From contig JAQUSH010000019.1 in assembly GCA_028715225.1 (NCBI GenBank), forward strand, positions 1 through 10,024: a DNA stretch of 10,024 bases. The letters run 5' to 3'. Position numbers and translations under genes: made by a program. The stretch is from Candidatus Aenigmatarchaeota archaeon (lineage in GTDB: Archaea; Aenigmatarchaeota; Aenigmatarchaeia; Aenigmatarchaeales; Aenigmatarchaeaceae). Below, in pieces: positions 1 to 7,713 of the stretch; the first letter of the stretch is position 1, and each line of letters starts with the position of its first letter. The notes beneath the pieces are model-generated. The model made no database searches. It was not told where the DNA came from and was given only the letters and a program-made list of their open reading frames with translations.

Positions 1-2
1 GA

Positions 3-2165
3 AAAGTAAATGCAAAAGGAGTATCTATCTACAAGATAAACGGCAAGACCGTGACAAGAGAAACAATGATGGAAGTATTGCGAGCTGGAAATATCTATCC
101 AGACGGGCATAATATAATTCTTCAAGGTGATGTAACTGAGATTATTGAAATGTCTTCAAGAGAAAGAAGAGAAATGATTGATAAAATAGCAGGAATAAGC
201 GAATTTGACCAGAAACGAGACAAGGCTACAAAAGAATTAGAGATTGTTGAGAAACGTTTGACAAACACAGCTGCTGTTCTTGGTGAAAAGGAAACAAACA
301 TCAAGAGACTTGAAGTTGAAAGAAGATCTGCCAAAGAATACAGAATACAGAATGAAGAACTAGAAAAACTGAGAGCTTCTTTGGCTAAGATTAAATTAAA
401 AGAAGCAGAAGACGCTATGAAGACTCTTAATGACAAGCTGAAAGAAACAAATCTTGCTGAATTTGACAAAGAATTAGATAAGATAGACAAGGAATTAGAA
501 AGTGCTGAAAAGGAAAAGAACAATATTTCTAAAAAGCTTCTTGAAAGAAAAGACATTGAACTGTTCAAGAAAATAGAAGAAATCAGAACAGAGATAAACA
601 ACAACATAAACAAAGTCGACAGAGATAATTTTGAGATACAAAGATTAGATGAATTTATCAGAAAACTTGAGATGCTTCAGGCTGATTCTGGAAACAGAGT
701 GACGAGTGCTGTTTTGAAATTAAACAGATCAGGAGTTTATGGTTCTATTGCTAACTTATCTAGAGTTCCTAAAGAATATCAAACAGCGATTGAGATTGCG
801 GCAGGAAATCATGTTAACGACATTGTAACGCATGACAAAGATGTTGCCATTGAATGCCTAAGATACCTGAAAGACAACAAAATAGGAAGAGCTACGTTCC
901 TGCCATTGGACAAGATACAAACCAGAGATGACAGGCAAGTCAGAAAACTTTTAGAAGAAGACGGAGTTGTTGGATTAGCTATCGATCTTATTGATTTTGA
1001 TAAAAAATACTTTAATGCTTTCTCATTTGTGCTAGGAGACACTTTAATTGTTAAAAAGATTGAAGACGCAAGGCGAATAGGAATAGGAAAAGCAAGATAT
1101 GTTACATTAGACGGCGATCTGGTTGAAAGATCTGGTGCAATCGTAGGTGGATATTACAGGCCTGAAAAATCAGCATTTTCAAATTCTGATATTGTTAATT
1201 ACTCCAAGAAAAAAGAAGAACTTAAAGCAGAAATAATTAAACTTGAAAAAGAAATCGAAGATCGAAGCAAGCAGTTGAGAGATCTTGAGAACAAAGAAAA
1301 GAATGAGATGAGTGAGTTCTCCGAATTCAAGAAAGCAACAGAAGACATCGATAAAAAAATAAATGACCTCAGATACAAAAGAAGAACAGCTTACGACGGA
1401 AAAGCTGTTGCCGAAAGCGAAATGAATAATCTGAGAATAAGCAAAGCTAAACTTGAAGCTGCTTTGGATAACATAAGAAGTGAATTCCAAGCATACAAAG
1501 ACAAAGAAACATACGTAATGAAACCAGAAGTTTTGCAAACTAAAATTAATGAAACACTTAGCAAGATAAATTCTCTTGGACTTATCAACATGAAAGCTCT
1601 AGAAGATTACGACAATCAAAAAATTATTTATGATGACCTGAAACAGAAAGTTGACAAGTTAACTGAAGAAAGAAATAAAGTTCTATCTATGATAGGTGAG
1701 ATTGAAAACAAAAGAATGCAGTGCTTCATGAAAACGTTCACGTCTATAGCTGATCATTTCAAAATTGTGTTTAATGATATGACAAAAGGAGTAGGTCTGC
1801 TTGAATTAGAAGATCCTACTGACATCGAATCTGGCCTTATGATTAAAGCAAGTCCGCATGGAAAGAAGCTAGAGAACATAGATGCACTGTCTGGTGGAGA
1901 GAAAACACTAACAGCACTGGCATTCTTGTTTGCTATACAACAGTTTAGTCCTGCTCCATTTTATGTTTTGGATGAAATTGATGCTGCTCTTGATAAGCCT
2001 AATACTAAAAAGATTACTGAATTAATTAAAAAATATTCAAACAAAGCTGAATTTTTGGTTATATCCCACAATGATGTAACAATACAGAATGCAGATATTG
2101 TATACGGGGTATCAATGGACAAAGGAGAATCTAATTTAATTGCGATCAAAATGCCTGGTGTTTAA
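3..2165 (+). CDS. smc: SMC chromosome-segregation ATPase, N-terminus cut by window edge, short-armed
   Basis: SMC is the ATPase of the condensin complex; it works with ScpA and ScpB to compact and separate chromosomes. The frame is open from the window edge, so the GTG at 51 is internal and roughly the first 100 residues, including Walker A, are missing. Numbering from that GTG codon, I see the Q-loop (ILQGD, Q25), the conserved segment that follows it (about 30-60), coiled coil 1 (about 60-215), the hinge (about 218-370, with GVYGSIANL and the Gly pair of GAIVGGYY), coiled coil 2 (about 380-560), the signature motif LSGGEK (613-618), Walker B FYVLDEIDAALD (637-648) and the H-loop region LVISHN (669-674). 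All visible ATPase motifs look intact. The estimated full length is about 825 residues against about 1,150-1,190 for typical prokaryotic SMC, and the loss falls on both arms. The stop codon directly abuts scpA. Identification is certain; the arm comparison is from memory of the family. Confidence 0.97.
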   Translation, partial: KVNAKGVSIYKINGKTVTRETMMEVLRAGNIYPDGHNIILQGDVTEIIEMSSRERREMIDKIAGISEFDQKRDKATKELEIVEKRLTNTAAVLGEKETNIKRLEVERRSAKEYRIQNEELEKLRASLAKIKLKEAEDAMKTLNDKLKETNLAEFDKELDKIDKELESAEKEKNNISKKLLERKDIELFKKIEEIRTEINNNINKVDRDNFEIQRLDEFIRKLEMLQADSGNRVTSAVLKLNRSGVYGSIANLSRVPKEYQTAIEIAAGNHVNDIVTHDKDVAIECLRYLKDNKIGRATFLPLDKIQTRDDRQVRKLLEEDGVVGLAIDLIDFDKKYFNAFSFVLGDTLIVKKIEDARRIGIGKARYVTLDGDLVERSGAIVGGYYRPEKSAFSNSDIVNYSKKKEELKAEIIKLEKEIEDRSKQLRDLENKEKNEMSEFSEFKKATEDIDKKINDLRYKRRTAYDGKAVAESEMNNLRISKAKLEAALDNIRSEFQAYKDKETYVMKPEVLQTKINETLSKINSLGLINMKALEDYDNQKIIYDDLKQKVDKLTEERNKVLSMIGEIENKRMQCFMKTFTSIADHFKIVFNDMTKGVGLLELEDPTDIESGLMIKASPHGKKLENIDALSGGEKTLTALAFLFAIQQFSPAPFYVLDEIDAALDKPNTKKITELIKKYSNKAEFLVISHNDVTIQNADIVYGVSMDKGESNLIAIKMPGV

Positions 2166-2849
2166 ATGCTAAGTGACAAACAACTAATTGATCTGATGAT
2201 ATATGAACCATCTTGGGAAGATGTAATTGTTAAAATCGTTGCAGAAGAAGAGATGGATCCTTGGAATATAGATATTATCAGATTAGCTAACATATTTGTA
2301 CATTACATAGAAAGAATGGATAATCTTGACCTTAGAGTTCCTGCTAGATTTATTTTGATAGCTGCCATACTTTTGAGGATGAAATCAGACATATTTGAAA
2401 CAAAGACAGCAAGAAACTACATTGCTGAATCTGATCAGAAAGAAGATGAGATGTTAAGAGCTTTGGCGAACATACCACCACTTCAACCTCCTATCAAAAG
2501 AATACCAGTCGGAAATGTTACAATGGAAGAATTATTAAGAGCATTAGGAAAAGCATTTGAAGTTAAAGAAAGAAGAGTTGAACGCAAACAAAGATTGCGT
2601 GATATTGTTAGAAGAGCAATGCCTGAACACGAAGAAGATATCACAAAACGAATTGATGATTTATTAAATGAAATACAGCAGGCACTAGGAAACATAGACA
2701 ATGTCGAATTTTCAAGATTAGTCAAACACTGGGGAAGAAAGGAAATAGTTCATTCTCTTATGCCTTTATTACATCTATCGCAGCAGGGAAAAGTTAATAT
2801 TGTGCAAAAAGAGTTATTCAAAGAGATAACGGTGGAGAGAAGAAAATGA
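2166..2849 (+). CDS. scpA: Segregation and condensation protein A (kleisin)
   Basis: ScpA is the kleisin that bridges the two SMC heads and carries ScpB. It has 227 residues, normal for an archaeal ScpA. The N-terminal helical domain (about 1-80) contains the family pattern LIDLMI...EEMDPWNIDI followed by LDLRVPARFILIAAILLRMKS, the part that contacts the SMC neck. A charged linker (about 85-145) would bind ScpB. A C-terminal winged helix (about 175-227, EFSRLVKHWGRKEIVHSLMP) would dock on the other SMC head. The ATG immediately follows the smc stop with no gap, and a GGTG at 2157-2160 offers a short Shine-Dalgarno 5 nt upstream. The 3' end overlaps the next gene by ATGA. This is the clearest evidence that the upstream SMC is a condensin SMC and not a Rad50-type protein. 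Confidence 0.94.
   Translation: MLSDKQLIDLMIYEPSWEDVIVKIVAEEEMDPWNIDIIRLANIFVHYIERMDNLDLRVPARFILIAAILLRMKSDIFETKTARNYIAESDQKEDEMLRALANIPPLQPPIKRIPVGNVTMEELLRALGKAFEVKERRVERKQRLRDIVRRAMPEHEEDITKRIDDLLNEIQQALGNIDNVEFSRLVKHWGRKEIVHSLMPLLHLSQQGKVNIVQKELFKEITVERRK
2831..2837 (+). promoter_or_regulatory. Strong Shine-Dalgarno for the GNAT gene
   Basis: GGTGGAG sits 8 nt before the ATG at 2846 and lies inside the 3' end of scpA. It is the best anti-16S match in the operon and supports this ATG as the true start. Weaker GGTG and AGGT elements precede scpA and scpB. The first genes of transcription units elsewhere in the window lack such motifs. Confidence 0.6.
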
Positions 2850-3349
2850 TAATAGTAAGACGAGCTAAAGTCGGAGACGAAAATGGAATGATTAATTTTG
2901 TTAATGAACAGATTAGAAAGAAGGAATGGAATTATACCGGAAGAAACAAACTCAAAGACAAAAATAATCTTAAAGAAACGAGAAAGAATCTTTTATCTAA
3001 GAAACCTAAAACATATTATTTTCTAGCATTTGATGGAAAAAAAGTAATTGGTTCCGTAGGTATAACCCCAAGAAACAATGGAAGATTGCGACATAGAGCA
3101 AGCATTGGATGGGGCGTTCATTATAATTATCGTGGTCAAGGAATTGCAACAAAATTAGTTACGACGATGTTAGTTTTTGCAAAGAAAAAAAGATTTAAAC
3201 GATTAGATGCCGAGATAGCTGTTGAAAATATAGCTTCCGTTAAACTTGCAAAAGATCTTGGATTTAAAATTGAAGGCCATATAAAGAAAGGTATGTTATT
3301 AGATGATGGAAGATATGTAGATACTTACGTAGTAGGTAAATTATTATGA
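2846..3349 (+). CDS. GNAT-family N-acetyltransferase embedded in the condensin operon
   Basis: This is a 167-residue acetyl-CoA-dependent transferase of the GNAT superfamily, most like the RimJ/RimL-type branch. Motif A, which binds the acetyl-CoA pyrophosphate, is YRGQGIATKL at 95-104 (R-G-Q-G-I-A core). It is preceded by the beta4 strand ASIGWGVH (85-92). Motif B includes VENIASVKLAKDLGFKIEGH (126-145), with the usual Asn128 and the Gly-Phe pair (139-140). The N-terminal strand IIVRRAKVGDE is typical. The start ATG overlaps the scpA stop (ATGA), and the 3' end overlaps the scpB start in the same way, so all three are probably translationally coupled. A GGTGGAG Shine-Dalgarno lies 8 nt upstream. 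Substrate is unknown: ribosomal protein, small molecule or amine are possible, and position alone raises the idea of a condensin subunit. The GNAT assignment is firm; the role is not. Confidence 0.9.
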   Translation: MIIVRRAKVGDENGMINFVNEQIRKKEWNYTGRNKLKDKNNLKETRKNLLSKKPKTYYFLAFDGKKVIGSVGITPRNNGRLRHRASIGWGVHYNYRGQGIATKLVTTMLVFAKKKRFKRLDAEIAVENIASVKLAKDLGFKIEGHIKKGMLLDDGRYVDTYVVGKLL

Positions 3350-3873
3350 AAGAGGAAACTAAGATTGAAAGGCTGAAACCGCAGGTTGAAGCTGCACTAT
3401 TTATGACAAATGATGTAATCACAGAGCAGCATCTGATTAAAATGTTTGGTGCTGACAAAGAAATACTTCAGAAAGTATTGCAGGAATTGAAAATTGAATA
3501 CAACAAACCAGAGCACGGTGTTCAGGTATTTGAAACTTCAACTGGATATCAGATGAAGATAAAACCAGATTATGCTCAGAAAGTAAGAACGCTTACTCCT
3601 TACAAAGACCTTAGCCGTGGATTACTGAAAGTTCTAGCTCTAGTCGCATACAAGCAGCCTATTACGCAATCGAATATTGTCAAAATAATCGGCAATCGTG
3701 CTTATGATTATGTTAAAAAACTTGAACAGAAAGGACTGATCAGAACTGAAAAACACGGTCGTTCAAAGGCATTGATTGCTACAAAAGAGTTTGCTAACTA
3801 CTTTGGTCTTGAGACAACTGAAGACTTTAAAAAATTCTTTGATAAGATGGTTGAAAATGAAAAGAAAGATTAA
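3346..3873 (+). CDS. scpB: Segregation and condensation protein B
   Basis: ScpB dimerises and binds the central linker of ScpA to form the non-SMC part of condensin. The protein has 175 residues. It shows two winged-helix domains: the first at about 8-85 (KPQVEAALFMTNDVITEQHL, then GVQVFETSTGYQMKIKP) and the second at about 92-155. The second carries the family hallmark LALVAYKQPITQSNI (97-111) and the recognition-helix region KKLEQKGLIRTEKHGR (124-139). The start codon overlaps the GNAT stop (ATGA), with AGGT 8 nt upstream. The 3' end overlaps the HAD gene by 17 bp. The lysine-rich C-terminal tail (165-175) is short, as is common for archaeal ScpB. Together with smc and scpA this completes the condensin set in one operon. 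Confidence 0.94.
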   Translation: MKEETKIERLKPQVEAALFMTNDVITEQHLIKMFGADKEILQKVLQELKIEYNKPEHGVQVFETSTGYQMKIKPDYAQKVRTLTPYKDLSRGLLKVLALVAYKQPITQSNIVKIIGNRAYDYVKKLEQKGLIRTEKHGRSKALIATKEFANYFGLETTEDFKKFFDKMVENEKKD

Positions 3874-4492
3874 AGCTGTCATATTTGACATAGACGGCTC
3901 ACTGATAAACACGGAATTGGCACTGTATTATCTAATCAAAGATACATTGAGAAGATATGGAGAGAAAAAAAGAAATAAAGAAGAAATACTTGAACCATTT
4001 GGTTCTTCTGGAACAACGTGGATAAAAAAACTTATACCTGGAATAAGAAAAGAAAGATTAATTCACATGAAAAGATTTGTTGCTGAACAATATGCCAAAC
4101 ACTACATGAAAAGATTCGGTCGACCAATGCCTCATGCTAGCTATATTCTTAGAGAACTTAAGAAAAGAAACATCAAACTTGCTATAGCTACAAATCAAAC
4201 AAAAAAACAAAGCAAAGTTGCTTTAGATATTATTAATTTTCATAAATTCAATGTGGTTGCTGCAGTTGATCTTGTTAAAAATCCAAAGCCTGCACCAGAC
4301 ACTATATTTTATGCTCTAAAAAAACTAAAAGCCAAAAAGGATGAGGTATTGTACATAGGAGATACTATGACAGATGTAAAAGCTGCAAAAGCAGCTGGTG
4401 TAAATCTGTATTTAGTTGAACATCACTACAACAAGCACATAAAACATAAAAAAATCAAAAACCTTAAAGAAATATTAAAGTTGATTTCATGA
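3857..4492 (+). CDS. HAD-superfamily hydrolase (phosphatase, helical C1 cap)
   Basis: This is a 211-residue haloacid-dehalogenase-fold phosphatase. Motif I is FDIDGS (nucleophile Asp11, acid/base Asp13). Motif II is the Thr in AIATNQT (Thr112). Motif III is the Lys in KNPKPAPD (Lys141 or Lys144). Motif IV is GDTMTD (Gly168-Asp173). A helical insertion between motifs I and II (about 17-95) is the C1 cap of the phosphoglycolate phosphatase / beta-phosphoglucomutase group. I chose the ATG at 3857 because the protein then begins MKRKIKAVIFDIDG, as the family does. An in-frame ATG at 3776 would add 27 residues that merely re-read scpB. The gene overlaps scpB by 17 bp and the next gene by ATGA. The substrate cannot be read from sequence; phosphatase activity is likely. 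Confidence 0.88.
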   Translation: MKRKIKAVIFDIDGSLINTELALYYLIKDTLRRYGEKKRNKEEILEPFGSSGTTWIKKLIPGIRKERLIHMKRFVAEQYAKHYMKRFGRPMPHASYILRELKKRNIKLAIATNQTKKQSKVALDIINFHKFNVVAAVDLVKNPKPAPDTIFYALKKLKAKKDEVLYIGDTMTDVKAAKAAGVNLYLVEHHYNKHIKHKKIKNLKEILKLIS

Positions 4493-5577
4493 GAGAGATG
4501 AGCAGTTTAGATTTAATGTTCTTTCTGAATGAACTGAAATTTCTAGAAGGAGGAAGAATACAGAAAGTATTCCAGAAAGGAAAGAAATTAAGATTTGAAA
4601 TATTCTTGCCAGGTAAGGGAGTATTTGAACTTTTCTTTGAACCTGGAAGATTGTTCATAACTCAATACAAAAGACATTTTGAGGAACCTGGAAATTTCGC
4701 GATGTTTTTAAGAAAATATCTGACAAACCAGATAATAAAAGAAGTAAAGCAGAAAGACTTTGATAGGATAATAGAGATCGACACTGAAAACTATATTTTA
4801 ATCTTGGAAGTATTCTCAAAAGGAAATATTATTCTTTGCTATAAAGATTACAAGATACTGATGCCTCTAGAAAATCAGGAATGGAAACACAGAACAATCA
4901 AGCCGGGAATCAAATATGAATATCCTCCAGCTGTTGTGAATCCATTTAAAATAAGTTTAGATGATTTCAAAAGATTACTTAATGATAAAGAGATTGTAAA
5001 ATTCATTGCAACTGATTTAAGCTTCTCTGGACTATATGCTGAAGAGATATGCATACGTGCAGGTGTTTTCAAAGAACGTCCGGCTAATCTGCTCTCTTCA
5101 GAAGAAATTGAAAATGTTTATGAAGTCATACAAAAATTCAAAGATGAGTTTGGTCCTCAGATGATAGTTGAAAATGAAAAAGTGATTGATGCTGTTCCAT
5201 TTGATATGAAAGTCTATGAAGGAAAAGAAAAAGTGAGAACAACTACTTTCACGCATGCTCTAGATGACTTCTTCACTAAAAACGAAGAAGAGAGACAGGA
5301 AGAAGCAGCTGAAAACAAAACAGAAAAGGTTCTCAAAAGACTTGAAAACATCGCTGAAGAACAGAGAAAAAACATTGAAAAGATGGAAACAGAAGAAAAA
5401 ATATCTAGGGAGCAGGCTGAAGCAGTTTTCGCAAACCTAGATAAAATAAATTCTATTATATCTGAGATGGAAACATTAAAGAAACAAGGGTTAAAATGGT
5501 CTGAAATAAAAGAACGGATGAAAGATAAAGTTAAGTTAATAGACGAAAAGAAAGGAAAAATTATTCTAGATTTGTAA
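4489..5577 (+). CDS. rqcH: RqcH/NEMF (Rqc2-family) N-terminal half: NFACT-N, HhH and first coiled coil
   Basis: RqcH/NEMF proteins recognise large ribosomal subunits with stalled peptidyl-tRNA and, where studied, recruit tRNA to extend the nascent chain with a C-terminal tail. The 362 residues match the front of the archaeal family. NFACT-N covers about 1-170, with GGRIQKVFQ near 21-29, the FAMFLRKYL segment (70-78) and the conserved Asp-Arg pair (D92-R93 in KDFDRIIEI) needed for tRNA/peptidyl function in bacterial RqcH. A helix-hairpin-helix region follows (about 172-225, LSFSGLYAEEICIRAGV). Coiled coil 1 starts after the HALDDFF segment (about 262-310), then the tip region (about 313-362). 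The protein stops at ...GKIILDL, where full-length homologues run into the second coiled coil and NFACT-R. That missing part is encoded at 7719-8531. The start overlaps the HAD stop (ATGA); a second Met at residue 4 is an alternative start. Confidence 0.92.
   Translation: MREMSSLDLMFFLNELKFLEGGRIQKVFQKGKKLRFEIFLPGKGVFELFFEPGRLFITQYKRHFEEPGNFAMFLRKYLTNQIIKEVKQKDFDRIIEIDTENYILILEVFSKGNIILCYKDYKILMPLENQEWKHRTIKPGIKYEYPPAVVNPFKISLDDFKRLLNDKEIVKFIATDLSFSGLYAEEICIRAGVFKERPANLLSSEEIENVYEVIQKFKDEFGPQMIVENEKVIDAVPFDMKVYEGKEKVRTTTFTHALDDFFTKNEEERQEEAAENKTEKVLKRLENIAEEQRKNIEKMETEEKISREQAEAVFANLDKINSIISEMETLKKQGLKWSEIKERMKDKVKLIDEKKGKIILDL
5567..5574 (+). repeat. Left copy of imperfect 8-bp direct repeat at the rqcH break
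   Basis: TAGATTTG occupies the last Leu-Asp-Leu codons of the N half, directly before its TAA stop. The partner TAGATATG lies at 7714-7721, with one mismatch and the same codon phase. An 8-bp match in AT-rich DNA can be chance; its exact position at both junctions is what makes it notable. Confidence 0.4.
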
Positions 5578-7674
5578 TCACTTTGCCATTGTTGAAACTG
5601 TTGTTTCTGCCGCTATAGCAATATCTCTTACGCCATACCAAGGATACCAATATGAATATTCATATGGAAGTTCAACTGAATTGAGGTAAGTCATGTCAAC
5701 TAACTTGTTCATCTTAATCATCTTATCTGATATTGTGTAAAGCACATCATCCATGAACAGTGTTCTCTTAACTGCATAAGGACTCCAATAGTAATCATAC
5801 TGATTTAGTGTTTCATTGTGTGAAACTTTTCCTTTAAACACAAAACCATTCTCAACAGTAAGATCAAACACATATGCACCCTGCCATATGAAATCACCAT
5901 AAGCCCAATCAGGTATTGTACCATATTGTTCTTCATACATGCTCTGATTTACTTGAGCTAAAGCAATTGGCAATACAAGCAGATTCTTTTCTTTATCAAA
6001 TAAGAATGCTTTATGATCGTGCAAAGCAGGTGAGTCTGTTCCTCTGTCACCGATTGAATAGTTTGAAATCTGAATAGGATTTGTCACATCTGTAACATCA
6101 AATAATGATAATTTAACTCCCTGATACCATGCGAACGTACCCTGATCTGTTGCTTCTTTACCGATTCCAATTATGTGGTTTTCATCATAAGGATGAAGAT
6201 AATCTGAGTAGCCTGGTATTTTCAAATAACCAAGTATCTGAGGATTAGATGGTGTTAAATCAATAACGAAAAATGGATCAACTCTCTTGAACGTAACAAG
6301 ATAACATCTGTTTCCTATAAATCGAGCTGAATAAATCATTTCACCTGGTGCAATATCTTCAAGCTTGCTAACCTGGTTTAGATCCGAATCAAGTATGTAA
6401 ACATTATTTGTGCTTTTTCCTGTTCTCCAGTTGTTCTGAGTTGTAGCTATTCTAAAGTATCCATCGCTCTCGTCCATTGAAAACTGGTTTAAAATATAAC
6501 CTAAAACATAGCCCTGATGTTTATATGATATTGAACCGTCAGCAATTGCAATTTTTTGTATTACTGTTTTTTGTTGCTCATTTTCCATTTCTTGCTGTAT
6601 AATCTGCATTCTCTGACTTATCATTTCATCAAGAATAGATCTAGCTTCTTTGTCTAATGTGTTACTGTAATTATAATAAATTTCTTGAACAATATTAGAT
6701 ATTTCGTATATGTTTTTATCAGATTCCAAGACAGTTTGCATCTGTTTTGAAATTTCTAAAGGAACTGATAATATGTATACGTCTTTGATTGTTTTTGTTA
6801 GATAATAATTATAATCAATCTGTTTCTGGTATGTTATATAGATATTTTGCTCTGAAACATACATATTCTGTCCGTAGTTCATAAGATATACTTTTTTATC
6901 GATTATTTCTTCATCATTCTGAGTATTTACAGAGATTATTGTTGTAAACTGGTTTGAGCCGCTTCCATCAAAATAATAAATATCTGATGCTGCTACTTTT
7001 TCAGAAGCTCCGTTTGTTTGAACTACTGGAACCGGTATCGGAATATCGTCGGAATAATAAAAATATTTATTAAATACAGCATAGACGTAATCGCCAATCA
7101 TTCTTGCATCATAATATCCACCGTCGACTGAAACATCTCTTGTAAGAACAGGTACATCTTCTGAAATATCATAAACCTTAACAAAAGAAGATTCCTGATA
7201 TGAACCGTAGATGTCATATGAATAATCATTTAAACCAAATAACGTTAACTTGTTTTCATTGATGAAAATATTGCTTATTGTACCATTAACACTGATATTA
7301 TAAAGTAAATTTGCATTTTCTGCAGGATATGCATCAACAACGAACACATTTTTTCCAGAAACAACATAAATATATTTTCCGTCATTTTTCACAATATCCG
7401 GTTCATCAACACCTGCAACTTGTATATTTGTAGTAGAATAATCAGATGCCTTATCTGTTGATGCCTGTGGTGCTGATTCTGAAGCGCCTGCTGTTGTTAC
7501 CATTCCTCTGTCCATACCGCCATAAAAACCATAACTATTTTGATTTGATTTAACATATGATTCTAAATCTTGATATGAAGAGAATTTTTTTATTGAATCG
7601 CTTGATTCTGTCTGAACGCAACCACTTATAAGTACAATGACTACAATCAACGAAAATAGTAGTATTTTCTTCAT
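5578..7674 (-). CDS. Secreted beta-propeller lipoprotein (COG4880 / PF09826 type)
   Basis: This is a 698-residue exported protein of unknown biochemical role. It begins MKK plus a hydrophobic stretch and a lipobox ISGC, so Cys19 is the probable lipid-anchored residue facing outside the cell. A low-complexity Ser/Thr/Ala linker (about 60-82) follows. The body matches the archaeal/bacterial 'beta propeller domain' family distantly related to WD40: NIQVAGVDEPDIVKNDGKY (83-101), ARMIGDYVYAV (190-200), LNQFSMDESDGYFRIATT (395-412), RFIGNRCYLVTFKRVDPFF (451-469) and LKIPGYSDYLHPYDENH (484-500). An acidic/Gln-rich helical segment (about 305-372) interrupts the propeller, which I recall as usual in the family. 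The protein is rich in Tyr, Asn and N-x-S/T sites. It is transcribed against its neighbours, its stop abuts the rqcH N-half stop with no spacer, and it lies exactly between the two halves of rqcH. No transposase or integrase accompanies it. Confidence 0.88.
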   Translation of the reverse strand: MKKILLFSLIVVIVLISGCVQTESSDSIKKFSSYQDLESYVKSNQNSYGFYGGMDRGMVTTAGASESAPQASTDKASDYSTTNIQVAGVDEPDIVKNDGKYIYVVSGKNVFVVDAYPAENANLLYNISVNGTISNIFINENKLTLFGLNDYSYDIYGSYQESSFVKVYDISEDVPVLTRDVSVDGGYYDARMIGDYVYAVFNKYFYYSDDIPIPVPVVQTNGASEKVAASDIYYFDGSGSNQFTTIISVNTQNDEEIIDKKVYLMNYGQNMYVSEQNIYITYQKQIDYNYYLTKTIKDVYILSVPLEISKQMQTVLESDKNIYEISNIVQEIYYNYSNTLDKEARSILDEMISQRMQIIQQEMENEQQKTVIQKIAIADGSISYKHQGYVLGYILNQFSMDESDGYFRIATTQNNWRTGKSTNNVYILDSDLNQVSKLEDIAPGEMIYSARFIGNRCYLVTFKRVDPFFVIDLTPSNPQILGYLKIPGYSDYLHPYDENHIIGIGKEATDQGTFAWYQGVKLSLFDVTDVTNPIQISNYSIGDRGTDSPALHDHKAFLFDKEKNLLVLPIALAQVNQSMYEEQYGTIPDWAYGDFIWQGAYVFDLTVENGFVFKGKVSHNETLNQYDYYWSPYAVKRTLFMDDVLYTISDKMIKMNKLVDMTYLNSVELPYEYSYWYPWYGVRDIAIAAETTVSTMAK

Positions 7675-7688
7675 AACAATCCAATAAG

Positions 7689-7697
7689 ATATATATT
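7689..7697 (+). promoter_or_regulatory. Probable TATA box for the RqcH C-half gene (leaderless)
   Basis: ATATATATT is centred about 26 nt upstream of the ATG at 7719. In archaea transcription starts about 25 nt downstream of the TATA centre, so the start codon would be at or within a nucleotide or two of the mRNA 5' end. No Shine-Dalgarno is present, which fits leaderless translation. The RqcH C half therefore appears to have its own promoter. Confidence 0.5.
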
Positions 7698-7702
7698 AGA
7701 GG

Positions 7703-7712
7703 TATTAATAAA
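7703..7712 (-). promoter_or_regulatory. Probable TATA box for the beta-propeller lipoprotein gene
   Basis: On the minus strand, TTTATTAATA is centred about 33 nt upstream of the ATG at 7674, which would give a leader of only several nucleotides. It shares the 44-bp divergent region with the promoter of the RqcH C-half gene, so the two may compete or fire together. This is pattern recognition only. Confidence 0.4.
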
Positions 7713-7713
7713 T

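Noticed and set aside
51-53. GTG at 51 as the start of smc
   Set aside because: The frame is open to the window edge and the 16 upstream codons continue the SMC head sequence (...VSIYKINGKT), so the real start lies outside the window.
122-613. 163-aa minus-strand frame within smc
   Set aside because: It is Ser/Phe/Leu-rich antisense of the Lys/Glu-rich coiled coil, a typical shadow frame with no domain.
3776-3856. Longer HAD protein starting at ATG 3776
   Set aside because: The extra 27 residues overlap scpB and do not resemble the family; the ATG at 3857 gives the usual N-terminus just before motif I.
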